Source of the DNA: JALUUH01 sp964636675
GTDB lineage: Bacteria > Pseudomonadota > Gammaproteobacteria > S012-40
Assembly: GCA_964636675.1 (NCBI GenBank)
Contig: CAZWUO010000040.1
Location: forward strand, 1-22,127
Length of the DNA stretch: 22,127 nucleotides
Direction: 5' to 3'
In this document: piece after piece, positions 7,823 through 13,690 of the stretch
Layout of the letters: every line of letters starts with the position of its first letter
Position numbering within the stretch: the first letter of the stretch is position 1
The notes under the pieces: generated by a model
Told to the model about the DNA's origin: nothing
Seen by the model: only the letters and a program-made list of their open reading frames with translations
The model's database searches: none
Translations under genes and position numbers: made by a program

Positions 7823-8251
7823 CTAAAACGTCTCTCCAAAGTCATCGATATATTCTCGAAGTGTCATGAAAAAGAGAACATTGCTATCCACATCTTCAGT
7901 CGTGAACTCAACCCCCACATAAAAGTCATCATCTTTTTTTGTGCACCAAGAAATAACGGCATGCAATTTTAGCGAAAAATCAGAGGCGCTATAACTAATC
8001 ACAACCGCTTGACCTTCGTCTAGGGGATGTTGCAGCTTTATACCCATTCCAGAAATAGATACGTCATTTACTTGACTAAATATTTCTGTATTTCCGTTAA
8101 CTTCAATTTCAAACAAGCCCGGAATATCCTGGCGAAGATTCTCTCTATCTAGTTGTCTTCGTTCCACATTCATCTCTCGCTCATAATTTATTGACAAAAC
8201 CACTTTAACAATAGGCTTTAAGGCCTGTTGCCGCTTCATTTTTATTGACAT
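7823..8251 (-). CDS. PilZ-domain protein (probable c-di-GMP receptor)
   Basis: A 142-residue protein with a PilZ domain. The RxxxR motif is RQLDR (32-36) and the second motif is DVSISG (63-68, DxSxxG), the two elements that bind cyclic di-GMP. A further strand, SWCTKKDDDFYVGVEF, is typical of the fold. There is no second domain. The start is uncertain: ATG at 8251 has only a weak GGGT upstream, and an internal ATG at residue 27 (MNVERRQ) would give a standard PilZ-only protein of about 116 residues. It lies upstream of ispH with a 49-nt gap. The target is unknown; the nearby motility operon makes motility or adhesion control plausible, but that is inference. Confidence 0.87.
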   Translation of the reverse strand: MSIKMKRQQALKPIVKVVLSINYEREMNVERRQLDRENLRQDIPGLFEIEVNGNTEIFSQVNDVSISGMGIKLQHPLDEGQAVVISYSASDFSLKLHAVISWCTKKDDDFYVGVEFTTEDVDSNVLFFMTLREYIDDFGETF

Positions 8252-8342
8252 CTACCCGTAAACCAGCCGACAGTATTTTGTCTATAAACTGGATTGCGTT
8301 GCCAAAAAAGTTAATTTTCTCATTTTAACCCACATAATAAGG

Positions 8343-8373
8343 TTTTTTTTGCAAAACGCTTGTGCAAAAAAAA
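8343..8373. promoter_or_regulatory. 11-bp perfect inverted repeat; NtrC-like activator site
   Basis: Eight T plus GCA (8343-8353) and TGC plus eight A (8363-8373) form a perfect inverted repeat with a 9-nt spacer. Its core, TGCAAAACGCTTGTGCA (8350-8366), is 17 nt and resembles the NtrC consensus TGCACC-N5-GGTGCA. It is centred about 120 bp upstream of the predicted sigma-54 start, the usual place for an activator site. It could also be a simple A/T cruciform. Confidence 0.4.
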
Positions 8374-8451
8374 TATTATTTACTTGAAAAACATACAGTT
8401 GAATGAAAACCGTGTAAAGCCAGCTTAACCAGAAAAATAACAAACACCTAC

Positions 8452-8467
8452 TGGCACAGCTTATGCT
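8452..8467 (+). promoter_or_regulatory. Sigma-54 (-24/-12) promoter
   Basis: TGGCACAGCTTATGCT matches the sigma-54 consensus TGGCACG-N4-TTGCW at all but two positions. GG (8453-8454) and GC (8465-8466) have exactly the obligatory 10 nt between them. The predicted start is near 8478, one base before a hairpin. A TATAAT at 8472-8477 has no -35 at proper spacing, so sigma-54 fits better. Confidence 0.65.
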
Positions 8468-8477
8468 CTATTATAAT

Positions 8478-8569
8478 CGTCTCTAAAGTATTTGAGACAA
8501 TGCTATTTTCATTTTTCTCTCATCCTCCCTTGAGTAGGGGTGTTTCCTCCCAAACACCCCTCATTTTTT
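8478..8569 (+). ncRNA. Candidate sigma-54-dependent small RNA, about 92 nt
   Basis: No sensible reading frame fills this interval, but it has all parts of an sRNA gene. The sigma-54 promoter predicts a start at 8478. A 5' hairpin pairs GTCTC (8479-8483) plus AAA with TTT plus GAGAC (8491-8498). A U/C-rich single-stranded stretch (8499-8535) contains ATCCTCCC. The 3' end is an intrinsic terminator whose six-base loop is CCTCCC. The two CCUCC motifs are complementary to Shine-Dalgarno sequences, suggesting repression of translation by base pairing. NrsZ and CrcZ of Pseudomonas are precedents for sigma-54-driven sRNAs; I recognise no sequence similarity to them. It lies about 400 bp upstream of glgC and is divergent from pilZ. 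Confidence 0.6.
8536..8569 (+). terminator. Strong Rho-independent terminator of the candidate sRNA
   Basis: AGGGGTGTTT (8536-8545) and AAACACCCCT (8552-8561) form a perfect 10-bp stem with a CCTCCC loop, followed by CA and six T (8564-8569). The T-run exists only on the plus strand, so it ends plus-strand transcription. No protein-coding gene precedes it on that strand. Confidence 0.85.
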
Positions 8570-8570
8570 G

Positions 8571-8870
8571 CATAATATTTCACTCATTTAAGATATATAT
8601 CACATACTCGAATACACCCTCAAGCACCGCTACAAACCAACCAACACTCGAACCGCTTAACAAGCGCACTAACTAATCCACAATTGGATAAACTGAGGCA
8701 ATAATGCATCCAAAAACTACCAGGGATTAGCAGTAGCAACTTCTCATACACTGAACAACAGAGTTTTCTATTTCCGTTATATCGACCGTCAGATCCCATC
8801 GCCCCTCTAAAACAAAACGTATCAAACATCTCGATCTACTCATTGAGATCCTATATGAATCACAGGTTTA
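8571..8870. other. Gene-free stretch upstream of glgC, nothing recognised
   Basis: About 300 bp between the sRNA terminator and the glgC promoter. A 69-codon minus-strand frame (8620-8829) has no family resemblance, no ribosome-binding site and unusual composition, so I do not call it. I see no strong hairpin, repeat or tRNA-like structure here. Confidence 0.5.
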
Positions 8871-8871
8871 A

Positions 8872-8880
8872 TGTTATAAT
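8872..8880 (+). promoter_or_regulatory. Extended -10 promoter of the glgC operon
   Basis: TGTTATAAT is an extended -10 element (TGn followed by a perfect TATAAT). No good -35 lies 16-18 bp upstream, which extended -10 promoters tolerate. Transcription would start near 8887 and leave a leader of about 87 nt before glgC. Confidence 0.5.
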
Positions 8881-8960
8881 TGATACGTCACCTTAAGTCT
8901 ATTGCAGTACTAGAATGTGCATACTGCTAGCACATCAATCATAAACATGATTAAACCAAG

Positions 8961-8967
8961 AAGGAGG
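8961..8967 (+). promoter_or_regulatory. Strong ribosome-binding site that sets the glgC start
   Basis: AAGGAGG, a perfect Shine-Dalgarno sequence, lies 6 nt before the ATG at 8974. It decides against the longer frame beginning at 8917. Its GGAGG is complementary to both CCUCC motifs of the candidate sRNA upstream. Confidence 0.85.
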
Positions 8968-8973
8968 TTTTTC

Positions 8974-10239
8974 ATGGAGCCACAAACGTCTCGTTTTGTT
9001 AGCCGTCTTACGCGCAACGCATTAGCTATTATATTGGCCGGAGGACGTGGAACACGCTTAAAACATTTGACCAAGTGGCGCTCAAAACCAGCGGTACCCT
9101 TTGGTGGTAAGTTTAGGATTGTTGACTTCCCTCTCTCAAATTGTGTCAACTCAGGAATTCGCAGAGTTGCCGTCGTTACTCAATATAAATCTCACTCCCT
9201 CATTAAACACGTACAACAGGGCTGGGGATTTTTGCGTGCCGAGCTAGGTGAGTTCGTAGAAATACTCCCTGCACAACAACGTATTGAAACATCTTGGTAT
9301 GCAGGCACTTCTGATGCAATTTATCAAAATTTGGATATCGTGCGACGCCACCGGCCAGGGCACATAATAGTATTAGCTGGAGATCATATTTATAAAATGG
9401 ATTATGGCCCCATGCTGGCCTACCATGTCGAAAAAGGGGCTGACATGACCGTGGGCTGCTTCGAGGTATCCCTCGAAGATGCCCAAGCATTTGGCGTCAT
9501 GTCGATCAGCCAAACCGGTAAAGTCCAAGTATTTTCTGAAAAACCTGAGCACCCCGACCCCATGCCCGGAAAACCCGACAAAGCCCTCGCCTCAATGGGA
9601 ATATACGTTTTCAATCCTGAGTTTTTATATGCACAACTTATCAATGATGCAGACACACTCGATTCAAGTCATGACTTTGGCAAGGATATTATCCCTTCGA
9701 TTATTGACAACCATAACGTTTTTGCATATCCATTTCACAATACTACAACCGGTGATCGAGTGTATTGGCGTGATGTTGGAACCGTTGACTCATTTTGGAA
9801 AGCCAACCTGGAATTAATTGGCATCACTCCCGAACTGAATTTATATGATAGAGAATGGCCAATTTGGACTTATCAAGAACAACTACCGCCTGCAAAATTT
9901 GTTTTTGATGACGACGATAGACGCGGCATGGCCGTTGACTCTATGATTTCAGGTGGTTGTATTATTTCGGGCGCACTCATTCGTCACTCCTTACTTTTTT
10001 CTAATGTAACCGTAAACGCATATTCCACAGTCACTGACTCGGTTATACTGCCAGATGTCTCTATCGGAAACAGTTGCAGACTAATAAAAGTAATCATTGA
10101 TAAAGGCTGTGTAATCCCCGACGGCACGGTCATTGGGGAAAACCCAGAACTTGATAAAAAACGTTTTTACTTAAGTCCCGAGGGCGTAACATTGGTAACC
10201 GCCGACATGCTCGGTAAAGAAATGCATTATGTCCGCTAA
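8974..10239 (+). CDS. glgC: Glucose-1-phosphate adenylyltransferase GlgC
   Basis: The 421-residue enzyme makes ADP-glucose from ATP and glucose 1-phosphate, the committed step of bacterial glycogen synthesis. The nucleotide-binding LAGGRGTRL is at 21-29, GTSDAIYQN at 111-119, the catalytic Asp block AGDHIYKMDY at 135-144, and FSEKP (188-192) supplies the glucose-1-phosphate lysine Lys190, equivalent to E. coli Lys195. YWRDVGTVDSFW follows near 264, and the C-terminal part is the usual left-handed beta-helix. Length is close to E. coli GlgC (431). The start is fixed by the AAGGAGG site. The last 11 nt overlap the GH57 gene, implying coupled translation. No glycogen synthase gene is visible in the window. 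Confidence 0.97.
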   Translation: MEPQTSRFVSRLTRNALAIILAGGRGTRLKHLTKWRSKPAVPFGGKFRIVDFPLSNCVNSGIRRVAVVTQYKSHSLIKHVQQGWGFLRAELGEFVEILPAQQRIETSWYAGTSDAIYQNLDIVRRHRPGHIIVLAGDHIYKMDYGPMLAYHVEKGADMTVGCFEVSLEDAQAFGVMSISQTGKVQVFSEKPEHPDPMPGKPDKALASMGIYVFNPEFLYAQLINDADTLDSSHDFGKDIIPSIIDNHNVFAYPFHNTTTGDRVYWRDVGTVDSFWKANLELIGITPELNLYDREWPIWTYQEQLPPAKFVFDDDDRRGMAVDSMISGGCIISGALIRHSLLFSNVTVNAYSTVTDSVILPDVSIGNSCRLIKVIIDKGCVIPDGTVIGENPELDKKRFYLSPEGVTLVTADMLGKEMHYVR

Positions 10240-11941
10240 ACAAAGTTTAAAAGTGGTCATTTGCTGGCATATGCATCAGCCGCAATACTTTAATGCCGGC
10301 ACTCAAAAATATGAATTACCATGGACTTATCTGCATGCGATAAAGGATTATGTCGACATGGCAAAAATATTGGAGTCCAATCCTAACGCTCAGGCAGTCG
10401 TCAATTTTGCACCTATTTTATTGGAACAACTCGATGACTATAGCCAGCAAATCACGCGTTTTATCGCACAGCAAACTCCCATATCAGATCCCTTATTATA
10501 TGCGCTAGCCAATGCTGAAATCAGTACTCACTTAGCGACCAGAACCCAACTTATTAACGCCTGTCTTAAAGCGAATGAAGAACGTATCATTAAACGATTT
10601 CCGCATTATGCAAAACTTGTCACTATCGCCAAACAACTTGCTAAGATTGATGGCGCGTTTTCTTATTGTAGCGAGCAATATATTTCAGACCTCTTGGTTT
10701 GGTATCACCTTGCCTGGCTTGGAGAAACAGTGCGCAGAGAAAACCCGATCGCGCAAGCACTCATGCGTAAAGGCACACTCTTTACTTACGCAGACAGATT
10801 AGAATTACTCGGTTTAATTGGCGAGCTTTTACACTCCATCATCCCAGCTTATCGCAAACTACACAAAAATGGGCAAATCGAACTTGCTTTTTCACCTTAT
10901 GCACACCCTATCATTCCATTATTGCTCAATATGAAATCCGCCCATGAGGCCATGCCTGAAGCAGAACTACCAAACTGCTTAAGCTATCCGGGTGGCAAGT
11001 CTCGATCCCTATGGCATCTAGCTGAAGGGAGAAAAACATTCAAGCATTATTTTGGTTTTGAGCCGAGTGGTTGCTGGCCGTCCGAAGGCGCAATTTGTGA
11101 GGAAACCCTAAAACTCTGCAATAACGCCGGAATTAACTGGGTAGCCAGCGGCGAATCGGTGATGCGCAATAGTCTCGAGCAATCCAACACACAGCAAGAT
11201 TTTTTAGAAGATGCATGCCTGCATCGTTCTTATGTTTACCAAGATGCAGACAATGTTCAATGCTTTTTTCGAGATGACGGCCTATCCGACCTAATAGGGT
11301 TTACTTACTCAAGCTGGGACGCAGATGACGCAGTTAATAATTTAGTACATCACCTCGAAAACATCGCTAATGCGTGCTCTACTAATAGTAATGCGGTGGT
11401 ACCTATCATCCTGGATGGTGAAAATGCATGGGAACATTATCATGAAAATGGCTTTCATTTTCTCAGTAAATTGTATACCAAACTGGCGGCTCATCCTAAA
11501 TTAGAATTAACTACTTTTTCACAAGCAATCAAGAATCATATCAAACCCGTTGTTTTAGATAAATTAGTCGCCGGAAGCTGGGTGTATGGATCATTTTCCA
11601 CGTGGATAGGCGACACTGATAAAAACAAAGGCTGGGACTTATTATGTGCCGCAAAAAAATCATTTGACGACGTCATTAACGCTGGAACGATAAGTGAAGA
11701 AGAAGTATTGCAAGCATCCAAACAACTGGCCATTTGCGAAGGTTCAGACTGGTTTTGGTGGCTGGGTGATTATAATTCGGCTAGCTCGGTCAGTGATTTC
11801 GAAAATCTATACCGATTACATCTGATCGAACTCTATCGATTGCTTAATCAGCCCATTCCTGAGAACCTACAACAGGTTCTAAGTTATGGCGGGGGTGACC
11901 CAGAGGGCGGAGGATCAATGCGTCACGGACAAGCGAATTAA
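10229..11941 (+). CDS. Glycoside hydrolase family 57 alpha-glucan enzyme
   Basis: A 570-residue GH57 protein of the alpha-amylase/alpha-mannosidase group (COG1449 type). All five GH57 regions are visible: HMHQPQY (14-20), SPYAHPIIPLL (222-232), GCWPSEGAI (281-289) with the predicted nucleophile Glu286, ILDGENAWE (394-402) with the predicted acid/base Asp396, and GSWVYGSFSTWIGD (449-462). It has no signal peptide, so it acts in the cytoplasm. Its ATG lies inside the end of glgC and its stop overlaps the malQ start by one base. Context points to glycogen or maltodextrin as substrate. Whether it hydrolyses, transfers or branches glucan chains cannot be decided from sequence. The C-terminus ends in a Gly-rich tail (GGGDPEGGGS). 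Confidence 0.93.
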   Translation: MSAKQSLKVVICWHMHQPQYFNAGTQKYELPWTYLHAIKDYVDMAKILESNPNAQAVVNFAPILLEQLDDYSQQITRFIAQQTPISDPLLYALANAEISTHLATRTQLINACLKANEERIIKRFPHYAKLVTIAKQLAKIDGAFSYCSEQYISDLLVWYHLAWLGETVRRENPIAQALMRKGTLFTYADRLELLGLIGELLHSIIPAYRKLHKNGQIELAFSPYAHPIIPLLLNMKSAHEAMPEAELPNCLSYPGGKSRSLWHLAEGRKTFKHYFGFEPSGCWPSEGAICEETLKLCNNAGINWVASGESVMRNSLEQSNTQQDFLEDACLHRSYVYQDADNVQCFFRDDGLSDLIGFTYSSWDADDAVNNLVHHLENIANACSTNSNAVVPIILDGENAWEHYHENGFHFLSKLYTKLAAHPKLELTTFSQAIKNHIKPVVLDKLVAGSWVYGSFSTWIGDTDKNKGWDLLCAAKKSFDDVINAGTISEEEVLQASKQLAICEGSDWFWWLGDYNSASSVSDFENLYRLHLIELYRLLNQPIPENLQQVLSYGGGDPEGGGSMRHGQAN

Positions 11942-13416
11942 TGCAACGACATAGCGGTGTATTGTTACACCCAACTTCATTGCCCGGAAAGGAAATGACG
12001 GGCACTCTGGGAGAACACGCCTTTCACTTCCTGGATTTTATGGAATCATCCGGCTTGAACATTTGGCAAATGCTACCGCTATGCCCCACGCACGAAGATC
12101 GATCACCTTATCAAGCTTTATCGGTACATGCTGGTAATTGTTTGCTTATCGATTTAGCGGAGTATGTAGACCGGTCTTGGTTAACTCAAGAAGAAACCGC
12201 AACACTTTCTGCCACCAATACCACTGAATATATTGCGCAGAAGCGAATACTTATTAATAAACTAGCAACCCGGTTTGAATTGGAAGCAACGCTGGCAGAA
12301 AAAAACATTTTTCGTCAATTTTGCAAGCAACAGTTTTTTTGGTTAAAAGATTTTGCGTTGTTTTCCTGCCTAAAGGAAAAATATTTACAAGTAGCATGGG
12401 TGGACTGGCCAGATGAATACAAGTATAGAAACCAGCAAGCACTCGATACCTACGTAGCACAAAACCCGCTACGCATTAACCAGCATTATTTTGAGCAATA
12501 TTTGTTTTTTTCTCAGTTCGAAAAATTACGCGCTAGCGCCCAGCAAAGAAATATTTTACTGTTTGGCGATATTCCAATTTTTATTGCGCACGACAGCGTC
12601 GATGTCTGGGCTAATCAGGATCTTTTTTTATTAGATAATAAGGGTCAACCCAATTTTGTTGCAGGTGTTCCACCTGACTATTTTTCGGCAACAGGACAAC
12701 GCTGGGGAAATCCACACTACAATTGGGCTGCAAATAAAAAAACGCAATACAAATGGTGGGTAGATCGGTTTCGCATGCAACTGACTTTATTTGATGTCAT
12801 ACGCATCGATCATTTTAGAGGATTCGAGGCGTACTGGGAGATTCCCGCGCAAAATACAACCGCTATTGAAGGACAATGGGTAGCTGGTCCCGGAGAAACA
12901 TTTTTCCGTGAAATGCAAAAACATTTTGGTGACAACCTGCCTTTTATTGCTGAAGACTTAGGAATCATCACCGAAGCCGTCACTGAATTACGCCAAACCT
13001 TTAATTTGCCAGGAATGAAAATCCTGCAATTTGCTTTTGACAGTGATGACAATAACCCTTATCTACCGCAACACCATGAGCTAAATTCAATCGTTTATAC
13101 CGGTACACACGACAATAACACCACTCGTGGCTGGATAAGCTCTTTATCCGAAGAGCAAAAACAAAGATTATCGGCATACCTGGAAGACCCTGCCCAACCT
13201 TTGTATTGGGAAGTCATCAAGCTCGCATTCTCCTCTATTGCTAACTTCGCGATTATCCCCATGCAAGATTTTCTCGGCTTGGATCAGCAAGATCGAATGA
13301 ACACTCCAGGTACTACTAATGGAAATTGGGCTTGGCGTTTCGAATGGACACAAATTGAGGCTAATTTAAGTACGCGGATCAATCAATTAAACCGGGTATA
13401 TACCCGTGGTGTTTGA
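11941..13416 (+). CDS. malQ: 4-alpha-glucanotransferase MalQ (GH77)
   Basis: The 491-residue amylomaltase moves maltooligosaccharide chains between glucans and releases glucose. GH77 landmarks: GVLLHPTSLPG near the N-terminus, nucleophile Asp290 in RIDHFRGFEAYW, acid/base Glu338 in FIAEDLG, and the transition-state Asp391 in YTGTHDNNTT. The length is that of the short bacterial/plant DPE1 type, without the N-terminal extension of E. coli MalQ. The ATG overlaps the GH57 stop as TAATG; the nearest purine-rich site (GGCGGAGG) is more than 20 nt upstream, so translation probably depends on the upstream gene. I see no clear terminator before the convergent tRNA gene 47 nt downstream. Confidence 0.97.
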   Translation: MQRHSGVLLHPTSLPGKEMTGTLGEHAFHFLDFMESSGLNIWQMLPLCPTHEDRSPYQALSVHAGNCLLIDLAEYVDRSWLTQEETATLSATNTTEYIAQKRILINKLATRFELEATLAEKNIFRQFCKQQFFWLKDFALFSCLKEKYLQVAWVDWPDEYKYRNQQALDTYVAQNPLRINQHYFEQYLFFSQFEKLRASAQQRNILLFGDIPIFIAHDSVDVWANQDLFLLDNKGQPNFVAGVPPDYFSATGQRWGNPHYNWAANKKTQYKWWVDRFRMQLTLFDVIRIDHFRGFEAYWEIPAQNTTAIEGQWVAGPGETFFREMQKHFGDNLPFIAEDLGIITEAVTELRQTFNLPGMKILQFAFDSDDNNPYLPQHHELNSIVYTGTHDNNTTRGWISSLSEEQKQRLSAYLEDPAQPLYWEVIKLAFSSIANFAIIPMQDFLGLDQQDRMNTPGTTNGNWAWRFEWTQIEANLSTRINQLNRVYTRGV

Positions 13417-13462
13417 AAATTAGGCTTTCCTATTCACTAAGCCAGACCCTTAGCGTAAAAAA

Positions 13463-13549
13463 TGGTACCGGAGGCGAGAATCGAACTCGCACGATGTCAC
13501 CACCACTGGATTTTGAATCCAGCGCGTCTACCAGTTCCGCCACTCCGGC
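13463..13549 (-). tRNA. tRNA-Leu (anticodon CAA)
   Basis: An 87-nt class II tRNA with encoded CCA. The acceptor stem pairs GCCGGAG with CTCCGGT (one G-U pair at the end). The D-loop has GGTAGACGC, the anticodon stem CTGGA/TCCAG encloses TTCAAAA with anticodon CAA, a long variable arm follows, and the T arm contains GTTCGATTC. The discriminator base is A, as in leucine tRNAs. A TATAAT lies upstream on the minus strand at 13572-13577, and GGTATTGTAATACC (13557-13570), a 14-bp palindrome, sits between it and the tRNA. Several T follow the CCA. Confidence 0.97.
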
Positions 13550-13690
13550 GCGGAGCGGTATTGTAATACCTATTATAGAGTGACTGCAAGATGCAATAGT
13601 GGGTTGATTCGGAATAACAACAAAAACGAATGCACAACTAAGCTTTGAACCAAGAATCCCCCGTTGAACAGTATGCAGAGACTTGCTAAT

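Noticed and set aside
8205..8240. Similar MKRQQ-encoding sequence at the starts of the PilZ and sulfurtransferase genes
   Set aside because: The match is about 24 bp and imperfect; the proteins are otherwise unrelated, so chance is enough.
8472..8477. TATAAT as a sigma-70 promoter for the sRNA
   Set aside because: No -35 element at 16-18 bp and no TGn extension; its start would fall inside the 5' hairpin, unlike the sigma-54 prediction.
8620..8829. 69-codon minus-strand frame upstream of glgC
   Set aside because: No ribosome-binding site, no recognisable family, and composition unlike neighbouring proteins; the region is better read as intergenic.
8917..8973. 19-codon N-terminal extension of GlgC
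   Set aside because: The perfect AAGGAGG six bases before the ATG at 8974 sets the start; the extension does not look like GlgC.
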